The notes under the pieces are model-generated. The model was not told the origin of the DNA. It ran no database searches and worked only from the letters and a program-made list of their open reading frames with translations. DNA of 64,000 nucleotides from Bacillota bacterium (GTDB taxonomy: Bacteria; Bacillota; Clostridia; Lachnospirales; CAG-274): the NCBI GenBank assembly GCA_017460805.1, contig JAFUAF010000057.1:41725-105724 (forward strand), given 5' to 3'. Below, piece by piece: positions 1 to 8,289 of the stretch; position 1 is the stretch's first letter; each line of letters starts with the position of its first letter. Made by a program: the position numbers and the translations under genes.

Positions 1-332
1 CGGCAGCAGACAGCATCGGTGCGGCAGGCAGCAGTATAAGCCCCGTTGAAACAAAAAATATCGCCGACGGCGAAATGGTCTTTGACCTTAGCCTTTTTGT
101 GGCGGAAAACGATGTTTCCGAAGAAAAATACAACGGTCTGTACATCTATAGCACAAGCGAGAACAATACCCCCGTTTTCAAGGGCAGGATAACCCATAAT
201 GACGAGGGCAGCGTGGACATAAAGATCACAGATGCGGCTTACTTAAACGGCAGGTATTTCACGCTTTCCGACAGCAGATTTGCCGTAAACGCCGATGATG
301 CCGATATGACAAGTGTTTATATGTACAAATAA
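1..332 (+). CDS. C-terminal fragment of an unknown protein
   Basis: The frame that ends at the TAA at 330-332 is open back to base 3, so the gene starts outside the window and only about 109 residues are seen. The fragment is polar and beta-rich with no obvious membrane segment or metal motif; it resembles the tail of a large extracellular or cell-wall protein, but that is only an impression. A rho-independent terminator follows directly, so it is the last gene of its unit. I do not recognise a family. Confidence 0.7.
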   Translation, partial: AADSIGAAGSSISPVETKNIADGEMVFDLSLFVAENDVSEEKYNGLYIYSTSENNTPVFKGRITHNDEGSVDIKITDAAYLNGRYFTLSDSRFAVNADDADMTSVYMYK

Positions 333-333
333 C

Positions 334-361
334 AAAAACCGTCTTTTAAAGGCGGTTTTTT
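334..361 (+). terminator. Rho-independent terminator of the partial gene
   Basis: Inverted repeat around AACCGTCTT / AAGGCGGTT (9 pairs including one G-T) followed by six T residues. It lies two bases after the stop codon and just before the tRNA promoter. Confidence 0.85.
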
Positions 362-362
362 G

Positions 363-391
363 TTGACATTATCGTTTTAGTGTGGTAAAAT
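363..391 (+). promoter_or_regulatory. SigA promoter of tRNA-Arg
   Basis: TTGACA at 363-368, a 17-base spacer and TAAAAT at 386-391, with TGG just before the -10 (extended -10). The expected start is about five bases before the tRNA. Confidence 0.88.
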
Positions 392-402
392 AACTTAGTC
401 GG

Positions 403-474
403 GCACCCATAGTTAAACGGATATAACAAACCCCTCCTAAGGGTTAGTTGTGGGTTCGATTCCCGCTGGGTGTA
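403..474 (+). tRNA. tRNA-Arg (anticodon CCU)
   Basis: A full cloverleaf can be drawn. Acceptor GCACCCA (403-409) pairs with TGGGTGT (467-473); the D stem is GTT/AAC; the anticodon stem is AACCC/GGGTT with loop CTCCTAA, giving anticodon CCT (reads AGG, arginine); the T stem is GTGGG/CCCGC with loop TTCGATT. The first acceptor pair is G-U. The 3' CCA is not encoded (the sequence continues with A then TTTATA), so CCA must be added post-transcriptionally. The gene is about 72 bases long, with no intron and no tandem tRNA beside it. Confidence 0.93.
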
Positions 475-475
475 T

Positions 476-1009
476 TTATAAGGCAGAGGCTGACTCTGTC
501 TTATTTTTTTTCAGTTCTTCTTTTAAACGATAGTATTTGTAAACTATTAGCTGTACAAGCATTATAAACGGCATCACTATCAATAAAAGATCGTCAATGA
601 GCCATAAAAACATTTTTGTGTTTTTCTGATACAGATACATAAAAAGGTCGGTGAGCATACCCGAAATATTTGCTGCAAGAGCGGTAATACTGCCTGCCCA
701 AATACTGAAAAACACTGTTAAAAATATAAGTATAAAGATAAGCAGAAAAATGTCATTGCGTTTGTCCTTGGCATTTTTTGCTTTTACGGTAAAGAAACTT
801 TTTATATCCATTTTTATATCCGCGGTGACTTTACGAAGCTTTTTTATGGCAAAACAAGCCCTTATCGACACATACAGCATAAGTACACTCAATACCGTAA
901 AATCGGGATAGCGAAAATAAGCAAGTGTAAGCAGTAAATACGCTAAAACAAGCAGTATTATTATAAGTTTAAGTGTTGTTGTTAATGTTTTCTTCCTTTT
1001 CTCGTCCAT
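476..1009 (-). CDS. Hypothetical four-helix membrane protein
   Basis: A 177-residue protein with about four hydrophobic helices (near residues 10-50 as a pair, 90-115 and 140-165) separated by lysine-rich loops, and a charged C-terminal tail. The start is the ATG at 1009 because AAGGAG lies nine bases upstream; an in-frame ATG further upstream (1042) falls next to the promoter -10 and has no ribosome site. It is a single-gene unit convergent with the tRNA, whose 3' end is one base from its stop codon. No family is recognised. Confidence 0.75.
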   Translation of the reverse strand: MDEKRKKTLTTTLKLIIILLVLAYLLLTLAYFRYPDFTVLSVLMLYVSIRACFAIKKLRKVTADIKMDIKSFFTVKAKNAKDKRNDIFLLIFILIFLTVFFSIWAGSITALAANISGMLTDLFMYLYQKNTKMFLWLIDDLLLIVMPFIMLVQLIVYKYYRLKEELKKNKTESASAL

Positions 1010-1032
1010 AATAATCAACTCCTTGTGAGGAT

Positions 1033-1061
1033 ATTTTAGCATTTTTGAAATGTGCTGTCAA
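1033..1061 (-). promoter_or_regulatory. SigA promoter of the membrane protein gene
   Basis: Reading the minus strand: TTGACA (1056-1061), exactly 17 bases, TAAAAT (1033-1038). It sits directly upstream of the chosen start at 1009 and supports that start over 1042. Confidence 0.85.
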
Positions 1062-1138
1062 TATGGTCGGAAAATTTTACAGCCGATAAAATGTTTTTGC
1101 AAAAAATTAAAAAAGGTATGGAAAAACTATATTATTTA

Positions 1139-1147
1139 TGGTAAAAT
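1139..1147 (+). promoter_or_regulatory. Extended -10 promoter of the yloU-fakA-recG unit
   Basis: TGGTAAAAT at 1139-1147 matches the extended -10 used elsewhere in the window; the hexamer 17 bases upstream (TGGAAA) is a weak -35. The position, 45 bases before the first start codon, fits. Confidence 0.55.
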
Positions 1148-1192
1148 ATAAATAATAATGTGTTTAAGTATAAAATCAAAGGAGGGCTTAAT

Positions 1193-1552
1193 ATGGCTGC
1201 TGAAATAAAGACCGAACTTGGCAATATAACCCTGTCCGAGACCGTTATTGCACGTATTGCGGGACTTGCCGCTACGGAGTGCTACGGTGTTATCGGCATG
1301 GCCGCAAAAAGTGTAAGGGACGGCATTGTGATGCTGCTTAAAATGGACAGTCTGACCCGCGGCGTAATAGTGCGCGTGAAGGATAATGTCATTTCTGTCG
1401 ATCTTCATGTTATAATGGAATATGGTATCAATATTCCCGCAATTTCCGAGACTATCTCGTCTACCGTAAAGTACAAGGTACAGGAATTTACGGGCTTTGA
1501 TGTGGATGTTGTCAATATTTTTGTAGAGGGCATCCGTGTGGATGACAAATAA
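1193..1552 (+). CDS. yloU: Asp23/Gls24 family envelope stress protein
   Basis: A 119-residue Asp23/Gls24 (DUF322) protein, a small soluble family linked to envelope stress and fatty-acid metabolism. The family core is visible: a beta strand followed by the segment IARIAGLAATECYGVIGMA and a C-terminal part with VNIFVEGI. The start is ATG 1193, seven bases after GGAGGG; upstream in-frame codons lack a ribosome site. It sits directly before fakA (19-base gap), the conserved yloU-yloV order of Bacillota, which supports the assignment more than sequence length does. Confidence 0.93.
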   Translation: MAAEIKTELGNITLSETVIARIAGLAATECYGVIGMAAKSVRDGIVMLLKMDSLTRGVIVRVKDNVISVDLHVIMEYGINIPAISETISSTVKYKVQEFTGFDVDVVNIFVEGIRVDDK

Positions 1553-1571
1553 AAATTCGGAGGAAATCAAC

Positions 1572-3200
1572 TTGAATTATATAAAAATAGACGGATATAT
1601 GCTGCGCCGCTTTGTGATAAACGGCGCCAATAAACTTGCCAAAAACAGGGAATACGTCAACTCGCTCAATGTCTTTCCCGTTCCCGACGGCGATACGGGT
1701 ACAAATATGTCCATGACGGCAATGGCTGCCGCAGCAGAGGCGGAGAAACTTAATTCTCCAAACTTCTCCGAGGTCGCACAGGCTGTTGCAAAGGGTGCGT
1801 TAAAGGGTGCAAGAGGAAACTCGGGTGTTATTTTGTCGCAGATATACCGCGGTATTTTCAAGGCTGCCGAGGGCAAGGCGGTAATTACCGTGCCCGAACT
1901 TGCAGACTGTTTTATGGGCGCTATGGAGACCGCTTACAAGGCGGTTATGAAGCCCAAAGAGGGTACTATCCTTACGATTATAAAAGCCCTTGCGGAAAAG
2001 TCAGCCGAGGTCGTTTTTGATAATGATGATGCGACGATAGAGCTTATTTTCAGCGAAATGATAGCCTATGCGAATGAAATGCTCGACAAAACAACGGATA
2101 TGCTGCCACAGCTGAAGCAGGCAGGTGTTGTGGATGCAGGCGGCCGCGGCCTTTTATACATAATAGAGGGCGGTTTTGAAAATATCGGCGTTGACAGCAA
2201 ACTTGAAAGCGCAGACAAAACGGCTAAAACACAGCAGACGGCGGCTGCATCCTCGGATGAGGATATAAAATTCGGCTACTGCACGGAATTTTTTGTAAAC
2301 CCAGAAAACGGCAGAACGGAAAACAAAACCGAGCTGGTGGAATTTCTTGAAGAGATAGGCGACAGCATAGTTGCCGTTGAAACGGAGGATCTTATAAAAG
2401 TCCATGTACACACAAACCACCCGGGCAAGGTGCTTGAACGTGCGCTTAAAATAGGTCCGCTCGAGAATATCAAAATAGAGAATATGCGTTTGCAGCATAC
2501 GAACCTCATCAGTTTTTCGGAGGAATTAAAGCCCGAAAAATACGGCTTTGCGGCTGTTGCCATGGGTGACGGTATTGCCGATATTTTCAAGGAATTCGGC
2601 GTAAACAAGATAATAAAGGGCGGCAATACCATGAATCCAAGCACGGAAGAGATATTAAACGCCGTGGAGCGTGTGAATGCGGAAACTGTTTTTGTACTGC
2701 CCAACAATAAAAATATAATCATGGCGGCAGAACAGGCTGCACAAATCTGCGAGAAAAAGAAAGTCATAGTTATAAAAACGACTTCTATCCCCAAGGGAAT
2801 AGGAGCTATGGTCGGATTTATAAACGAAAATTCGCCCGAAGAAAATACCGAGGCTATGACCGAAAATATGGATGCCGTTATCGGCGGGCAGATAACTTTT
2901 GCTGTTAAGGATACGACTATCGACGGCAAGGTCATAAACGAGGGAGATTATCTTTGCCTTGTTGAAGATAAGCTGACAGAGGTTACAAAAGACCTTGACG
3001 AAGCGCTTGAAAAGCTTGTTGATGATATGATTTCAAGAAATGAAGACACTTCTCTCGTATGCCTTTACTACGGCGGAGACGTTACGGAAGAAGCTGCAAA
3101 CAATGAGCTTGAAAAATTGCAGGAAAAATATCCCGATATCGAATTTGAATGCCGTAACGGCGGACAGCCGCTTTATTACTACATAGTTTCGGCTGAATAA
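1572..3200 (+). CDS. fakA: Fatty acid kinase catalytic subunit FakA (DAK2/DegV-linked, YloV)
   Basis: FakA phosphorylates fatty acids presented by FakB (DegV) proteins, feeding exogenous acyl chains into phospholipid synthesis. The N-terminal DAK2 domain shows the ATP/Mg site VPDGDTGTNM and the GARGNSGVILSQI motif; the C-terminal half carries the FakA-specific domain with HVHTNHPG. The likely start is TTG 1572 (542 residues), placed seven bases after GGAGGA; an upstream ATG at 1536 overlaps yloU and has no ribosome site. The 11-base gap to recG indicates co-transcription. No FakB gene is visible in the window. Confidence 0.94.
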   Translation: MNYIKIDGYMLRRFVINGANKLAKNREYVNSLNVFPVPDGDTGTNMSMTAMAAAAEAEKLNSPNFSEVAQAVAKGALKGARGNSGVILSQIYRGIFKAAEGKAVITVPELADCFMGAMETAYKAVMKPKEGTILTIIKALAEKSAEVVFDNDDATIELIFSEMIAYANEMLDKTTDMLPQLKQAGVVDAGGRGLLYIIEGGFENIGVDSKLESADKTAKTQQTAAASSDEDIKFGYCTEFFVNPENGRTENKTELVEFLEEIGDSIVAVETEDLIKVHVHTNHPGKVLERALKIGPLENIKIENMRLQHTNLISFSEELKPEKYGFAAVAMGDGIADIFKEFGVNKIIKGGNTMNPSTEEILNAVERVNAETVFVLPNNKNIIMAAEQAAQICEKKKVIVIKTTSIPKGIGAMVGFINENSPEENTEAMTENMDAVIGGQITFAVKDTTIDGKVINEGDYLCLVEDKLTEVTKDLDEALEKLVDDMISRNEDTSLVCLYYGGDVTEEAANNELEKLQEKYPDIEFECRNGGQPLYYYIVSAE

Positions 3201-3211
3201 GAGGTTTTGAT

Positions 3212-5266
3212 ATGCTTTTGACCGATGATATAAGTACGCTTAAAAATATAGGCGAACAGCGCAGGGAAAAACTCAATAAAATGGGCGTGTACACCGTGCT
3301 CGATATGCTGGAGTATTTTCCGCGCGATTATGAGGACAGAAGCGTACTGACACCTATTGCGGACATAACGCCGGGTTCTTCCTTTGGCTTTGTGGCAAGG
3401 CTTGCGGATAAGCCGACGCTCACAGTAAAAGGCAAATTCAAGCTTGTGCGTGCAAAGCTTACCGACGGCACGGGTCAGCTTGAGGCGGTGTGGTTTAATC
3501 AGCCATATTTAAAAAACAGTTTTCAGGTTGGCAAGGATTATTGGTTTTTCGGCAAAACATCCGAAAAATACGGGCTTTTGCAGGTGGACTCTCCCGAGTG
3601 GGAGGTCTATGACCCTTATAAAAAGAGCTTGTCAAACGGGCGTATAATCCCCGTTTATCCGCTTACGCAGGGGTTGACACAAAAAGTTCTGCGCGGTGTG
3701 ATAAAACAGGCGCTTGATACCGCACTTGACGAGGTGGAGGAATTTCTGCCTGCGGAAATAGCAAAAAAATACGGTTTTGCAGACAGAAAATATGCTGTTG
3801 CCAATATCCACTTTCCCGAAAGCGATAATGCCTTTTTTAAAGCCAGAACAAGGCTTGTGTTTGACGAATTGTTTTTGTTGCAGATGCGGCTTTTGCAGCT
3901 GAAAGGCAGCATTAAGAAAAAACAACACGGAATTTCAATAAAGAATACCGATATTTCGCCCGTGCTTGATGTGCTTGGGTTTGAACTGACCTCCGCACAG
4001 GGAAAAGTTCTGGACGAGATAAAGGCGGATGTTCTGAGCCCTTATGTGATGAACAGGCTTGTGCAGGGCGATGTGGGCAGCGGTAAAACAGCTGTTGCGC
4101 TTGCGGCGGCTTATATGCTTATATCAAACGGATATCAGGTGGCACTTATGGCACCGACCGATGTGCTTGCTTCACAGCATTTTGAGAGCATAAGCAGACT
4201 TTTCGGCAAACTCGGCATAAAGACAGTCCTTTTAAAAAGCGGCATGAAAAAACGCGAAAAGGACAATGCCTGCGAGGATATAAAACTCGGCACGGCAAAA
4301 ATGATAATAGGCACACACGCGCTTATACAGGACAATGTGGAGTATAAGGATCTTGCAATGGTCATTACGGACGAACAGCATCGTTTTGGCGTGGAACAGC
4401 GCCGAAAACTGGAGTCAAAGGGAAAAACGCCGCACGTTCTTGTAATGACGGCAACGCCTATCCCGAGAACTTTGGGGCTTATTCTCTACGGTGATCTGGA
4501 TATAAGCACGATAGACCACCTTCCTCCCGGAAGACAAAAAATAGATACATTTGCGGTAAATACGTCTTATCATGCGCGTTTGTACGCTTTTATACAAAAA
4601 CTCTGCGGCGAGGGCAGGCAATGCTATATCATCTGTCCCATGATAGAGGAGAACGAGAAAAACGACCTGAAAGCCGCTGTGGAATATACAGACGAGCTGA
4701 AAAGCGTTTTCCCGCAGTTTGAAGTTGCGTGTCTGCACGGGAAAATGAAAGCGGACGAAAAACAGGCGATAATGAGCGGGTTTTACGATAATAAAATACA
4801 GATACTTGTTTCTACGACTGTAATAGAAGTCGGTGTGAATGTGCCCAATGCTACGATAATGGTGGTAGAAAATGCCGAAAGGTTCGGCCTGTCGGCGCTG
4901 CATCAGCTTCGCGGACGTGTGGGCAGGGGCAGCGAAAAAAGCTACTGCATACTTGTAAGCGACAGTAAAAACAGTCTTTCAAAAGAGAGAATGAAGATAA
5001 TGTGTTCTACCGACAACGGCTTTGAGATAAGCGAAAAGGACCTGCAATTACGCGGCCCGGGCGATTTTTTCGGCACAAGACAGCATGGTCTGCCCGATAT
5101 GAAGATAGCAAATCTGTATAAAGATATCCCGATATTGAAACAGGTGCAGCAGGCAGCGGTTGAGTCCTACCAAAAAGACCCAATGCTTATTTTGCCCGAA
5201 AATCGCAGGCTCAAGCAAAAAATATTGGATATTTTCGATAAAAATGAAAAAAAATTGGGTTTATAG
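3212..5266 (+). CDS. recG: ATP-dependent DNA helicase RecG
   Basis: A 684-residue RecG, which remodels stalled replication forks and Holliday junctions. In order: N-terminal helical and OB 'wedge' region (about 1-150), helicase domain 1 with Walker A GDVGSGKT near residue 285 and the DEQH box near 386, then helicase domain 2 with the LRGRVGRG motif near 562 and the RecG C-terminal region with LRGPGDFFGTRQHG. Full length for the family. It follows fakA closely, the usual Firmicutes order. Confidence 0.97.
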   Translation: MLLTDDISTLKNIGEQRREKLNKMGVYTVLDMLEYFPRDYEDRSVLTPIADITPGSSFGFVARLADKPTLTVKGKFKLVRAKLTDGTGQLEAVWFNQPYLKNSFQVGKDYWFFGKTSEKYGLLQVDSPEWEVYDPYKKSLSNGRIIPVYPLTQGLTQKVLRGVIKQALDTALDEVEEFLPAEIAKKYGFADRKYAVANIHFPESDNAFFKARTRLVFDELFLLQMRLLQLKGSIKKKQHGISIKNTDISPVLDVLGFELTSAQGKVLDEIKADVLSPYVMNRLVQGDVGSGKTAVALAAAYMLISNGYQVALMAPTDVLASQHFESISRLFGKLGIKTVLLKSGMKKREKDNACEDIKLGTAKMIIGTHALIQDNVEYKDLAMVITDEQHRFGVEQRRKLESKGKTPHVLVMTATPIPRTLGLILYGDLDISTIDHLPPGRQKIDTFAVNTSYHARLYAFIQKLCGEGRQCYIICPMIEENEKNDLKAAVEYTDELKSVFPQFEVACLHGKMKADEKQAIMSGFYDNKIQILVSTTVIEVGVNVPNATIMVVENAERFGLSALHQLRGRVGRGSEKSYCILVSDSKNSLSKERMKIMCSTDNGFEISEKDLQLRGPGDFFGTRQHGLPDMKIANLYKDIPILKQVQQAAVESYQKDPMLILPENRRLKQKILDIFDKNEKKLGL

Positions 5267-5277
5267 TAAATTAGGTG

Positions 5278-5306
5278 TTTACTTATTGTGAAATTTTATG
5301 TATAAT
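5278..5306 (+). promoter_or_regulatory. SigA promoter of the rsmD-coaD unit
   Basis: TTTACT (5278-5283), 17 bases, TATAAT (5301-5306). It lies in the 107-base gap after recG, so rsmD can be transcribed independently. Confidence 0.75.
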
Positions 5307-5373
5307 ATAGAGTGTATGAAATTGTGGTTCAATGTCGATTTACAATTTCGGTATGCAGGAAAGGCGGTCAGAT

Positions 5374-5925
5374 ATGCGTGTGATTTCGGGTTCGGCGCGC
5401 GGGCTGAAGCTTAAAGCGCCCGAGGGAATGAATACGCGGCCTACAACGGACCGCATAAAAGAGTCGCTTTTTAATATAATAGCGGCCGAGCTTTACGATA
5501 TATGTTTTGCCGATCTGTTTGCGGGCAGCGGAGCCATTGGCATAGAGGCTTTGTCGAGAGGTGCAAAAAAAGCGTACTTTTCGGACTCAAACAGAAAGAG
5601 CGCCGAGATAATAAAGGATAACCTTTCAAGGGCAAGACTTGCGGACAAGGCCGAGGTCTTTTGCTGTGATTATTCTCAGGCACTTTCACGAATAAAGGCA
5701 AATGATGATAAGATAGATATTGCTTTTCTCGATCCTCCTTATAACAAGGGACTTGCTGTAAGGGCGCTTGAAGAGATAGTAAGGCTTGAACTGCTGTCGG
5801 ACGACGGTTTTATCATTGTCGAACAGGCAGCCGAAGAACCTGCGATAGATGTTGCGGGGCTTAAAACAACAAGGGTCAAGGATTATAAAACCACAAAAAT
5901 GACCTACTTATGTAAGGAGATATAA
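5374..5925 (+). CDS. rsmD: 16S rRNA (guanine(966)-N(2))-methyltransferase RsmD
   Basis: A 183-residue SAM-dependent methyltransferase that modifies G966 of 16S rRNA. It begins with the family signature [13 protein letters not shown], has the SAM-binding segment [18 protein letters not shown] and the catalytic DPPY (about residue 120). The start is ATG 5374, after AGGAAAGG; an in-frame ATG at 5332 would add 14 residues not typical of RsmD. The one-base gap to coaD implies translational coupling. Confidence 0.95.
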   Translation: MRVISGSARGLKLKAPEGMNTRPTTDRIKESLFNIIAAELYDICFADLFAGSGAIGIEALSRGAKKAYFSDSNRKSAEIIKDNLSRARLADKAEVFCCDYSQALSRIKANDDKIDIAFLDPPYNKGLAVRALEEIVRLELLSDDGFIIVEQAAEEPAIDVAGLKTTRVKDYKTTKMTYLCKEI

Positions 5926-5926
5926 A

Positions 5927-6409
5927 ATGAATATAGCAGTTTACCCGGGCAGTTTTGATCCTACCACAAACGGCCATCTTGACGTTATCGAGCGCGCCGC
6001 AAAAATAGTGGACAAGCTGATCGTCGGTGTACTGATAAATCCAAGCAAGCACGGACTGTTTAGCGTTGAGGAAAGAGTTGCACAGCTTAAAGAGCTGACA
6101 AAGGCGCTTCCTAACGTAGAAGTACGTTCGTTTTCGGGACTTTTGGTGGATTTTGCCAGAAGTGTTGATGCACGTATCGTTATAAGAGGTTTAAGGGCTG
6201 TTACGGACTTTGAATATGAGTTTCAGATGGCGCTTACCAACAGAAGTCTTGCAGATGAGATAGAGACCTTGTTTATACCGACAAGCGCACATTATATGTA
6301 TGTGAGCAGCAGTATGGTCAAGGAAGTGGCATCGTTTGGCAAAAGTGTCGAAGGCATGGTGCCCGAGTCCATACAAAAACAGATGGACGAAAAATTTAAG
6401 AAAGCATGA
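5927..6409 (+). CDS. coaD: Phosphopantetheine adenylyltransferase CoaD
   Basis: A 160-residue nucleotidyltransferase for the penultimate step of coenzyme A synthesis (4'-phosphopantetheine plus ATP to dephospho-CoA). Seen: [14 protein letters not shown] with the TxGH nucleotide-binding motif, the substrate segment [12 protein letters not shown], and SSSMVKE near the C terminus. Ribosome site AAGGAG sits inside the rsmD end. Standard length. Confidence 0.97.
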   Translation: MNIAVYPGSFDPTTNGHLDVIERAAKIVDKLIVGVLINPSKHGLFSVEERVAQLKELTKALPNVEVRSFSGLLVDFARSVDARIVIRGLRAVTDFEYEFQMALTNRSLADEIETLFIPTSAHYMYVSSSMVKEVASFGKSVEGMVPESIQKQMDEKFKKA

Positions 6410-6486
6410 TATTCCGCATTGCGGTGTACTTATAAAGAATACAAACAATTCCGCTGAAGGCGGTCAAAATCGGGGAGGAAATAAAA

Positions 6487-7011
6487 ATGATCTATAGCTT
6501 ACTTGACGAACTTGATGATATCCTTGAGGAGAGCAAGGCAGTGCCTTTTTCTAATAAGGTAGCGGTTTCCAAAGAACAGATATCCGAACTTCTGGAGGAA
6601 ATGCGTCTTAATCTGCCAAGTGTTATCAAGCAGTCACAGCGTATTGCAGACAATGTTGAAAAAATAGTCGGAGAGGCTAAACAAAAAGGCGAGGATATCA
6701 TTAAAGAGGCCGAAGAAACGGCGGAGAGAATGGCATCCGAACACGAGATCACAAAGCGTGCCAAAGAACAGGCAGAGACTATACTTGAAGATGCTAAAGC
6801 AACAGCAAGAGAACTTCGTATAGGTGCGATAGAATATGCAGACGGCATACTTGCAGATGCAGAACAGACTCTTCGTGACAGCCTTGAAGTTTATGTCAAG
6901 CAAGCAAGCGGCGTAGAGGATTTCCTTGCAAGAGAATGTGATATTCTTTACGAGAACAGAAAAGAACTGCGCAACACCAATAAGGGCGATGCACAGGAAG
7001 ATGCCGAATAA
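6487..7011 (+). CDS. Coiled-coil protein of unknown function
   Basis: A 174-residue, strongly charged, almost entirely helical protein with a long heptad-rich stretch (about residues 30-150; many E, K and A, with repeated EAKQKG- and EDAKA-type segments). No membrane helix or enzyme motif. It resembles the small coiled-coil proteins often found after coaD in Clostridia and annotated loosely as ATP synthase b-like or DivIVA-like, but the missing membrane anchor argues against an F-type subunit b. Ribosome site GGGGAGG precedes ATG 6487; a terminator follows. Confidence 0.8.
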   Translation: MIYSLLDELDDILEESKAVPFSNKVAVSKEQISELLEEMRLNLPSVIKQSQRIADNVEKIVGEAKQKGEDIIKEAEETAERMASEHEITKRAKEQAETILEDAKATARELRIGAIEYADGILADAEQTLRDSLEVYVKQASGVEDFLARECDILYENRKELRNTNKGDAQEDAE

Positions 7012-7028
7012 TACAGATCGATCTTCAA

Positions 7029-7064
7029 AACAGACTGTAATAGTTTTTTGCAGTCTGTTTTTTT
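7029..7064 (+). terminator. Rho-independent terminator after the coiled-coil gene
   Basis: AACAGACTG (7029-7037) pairs with CAGTCTGTT (7051-7059), then a run of T. Confidence 0.88.
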
Positions 7065-7094
7065 GATTTTTGAAAAAATTAATAAAAATTTTAC

Positions 7095-7123
7095 TTGATA
7101 TTTTTCTCAATATATGGTATCGT
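7095..7123 (+). promoter_or_regulatory. Probable promoter of the dprA-topA unit
   Basis: TTGATA (7095-7100), 17 bases, TATCGT (7118-7123) preceded by TGG as an extended -10. The -10 is weak, but position and spacing fit. Confidence 0.6.
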
Positions 7124-7186
7124 TAAATAATGTATTATATAGTAGAAAAATTTCAGACATGGCAACAGTATTTTGTGTGAGGTATT

Positions 7187-8272
7187 ATGCAGGACGAAAC
7201 CCTTTATTTAATGTGGCTGAACAGCCTTGTGCAGGTCTCGGTCAAAAACAGACACAGGCTTTTGGAAGTGTTTGGCAGTGCAAAAGCGGTATGGAACGCT
7301 TCAAGTGCGCATGTCAGCAGAATCGCCGAGCTTAACAGCGATAATCTGTATAAGCTTGTGCGCTCTAAAGACGATGAAAATATGAAAGAACTCTGCGAGG
7401 GCATGGAAAAGGCGGGAGCACGCTTTATTACCTATCTCGACGAGGAATATCCGGAGTCTCTTAAAAACATTCCCGATTATCCCATCGGATTGTATATAAT
7501 AGGAGAAATACCTAAGCAGGAATATAAGATCGGCGTTGTGGGTGCGCGAAGCTGTACGGAGTATGGTATGGGCGCAAGCTATGAGATAGGAAAATGTCTG
7601 GCAAAATACGATATTGTTACCGTAAGCGGTATGGCAGAAGGTGTTGACGCATATGCACATAAGGGCGCACTTGACGGCGGCGGAAAGACAATAGCCGTTA
7701 TGGGTACCGGCATTGATTTGTGTTATCCGCGCGGACATACAAAGCTGAAACAGCAGATAGCGCAAAACGGCTGTGTTATTTCCGAGTTTCCGCCGGGGAC
7801 ACACGGCAGCAGCTATACTTTTCCTGCAAGAAACCGTATAATAAGCGGTATCTCAAAAGGAGTTGCGGTAATTGAGGCGGCAAAGAAAAGCGGTTCTCTT
7901 ATCACGGCGGATTTTGCCATGGAGCAGGGCAGAACGGTTTTTGCTCTTCCGGGCAATATCAACAGCAGGCTGAGTGTGGGTACGAATATGCTTTTGAAAA
8001 ACGGCGCCGAGGTAATTACACAGCCCGAGGATATACCCGCTTTCTACAATATGGATATAAAAAAGAAAGAAAAAAATAAAAAAATTTTGAATAATTCTCT
8101 TGCGCCAAACGAAAAATTGGTTTATGATTGTATAGATTCAGTGCCGCAGTCGGCGGAATATATACATGCACAAACAGGTCTTTCGGCAAGCGAGGTGCAA
8201 AGTGCACTTACTATGCTTGAAATAAAGGGCCTTGTGCAGGGAATGAGCGGACAGCGGTATAAAAGAATATAG
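7187..8272 (+). CDS. dprA: DNA-processing protein DprA
   Basis: A 361-residue DprA, the mediator that loads RecA on incoming single-stranded DNA during transformation; it is also conserved in many non-competent Firmicutes. The N-terminal helical region precedes the Rossmann-like domain with GVVGARSCTEYG, SGMAEGVDAYAHKGAL and the ssDNA-binding segment FPARNRIISG; the C terminus (about residues 300-361) looks like the winged-helix DML1-type domain. GTGAGG precedes ATG 7187. topA follows after 17 bases, the classic Bacillota pair. Confidence 0.96.
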   Translation: MQDETLYLMWLNSLVQVSVKNRHRLLEVFGSAKAVWNASSAHVSRIAELNSDNLYKLVRSKDDENMKELCEGMEKAGARFITYLDEEYPESLKNIPDYPIGLYIIGEIPKQEYKIGVVGARSCTEYGMGASYEIGKCLAKYDIVTVSGMAEGVDAYAHKGALDGGGKTIAVMGTGIDLCYPRGHTKLKQQIAQNGCVISEFPPGTHGSSYTFPARNRIISGISKGVAVIEAAKKSGSLITADFAMEQGRTVFALPGNINSRLSVGTNMLLKNGAEVITQPEDIPAFYNMDIKKKEKNKKILNNSLAPNEKLVYDCIDSVPQSAEYIHAQTGLSASEVQSALTMLEIKGLVQGMSGQRYKRI

Positions 8273-8289
8273 GGGGATATCATAGTATT

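Noticed and set aside
651..911. 86-codon plus-strand frame inside the membrane protein gene
   Set aside because: Hydrophobic complement of a real minus-strand gene with a proper promoter; no ribosome site.
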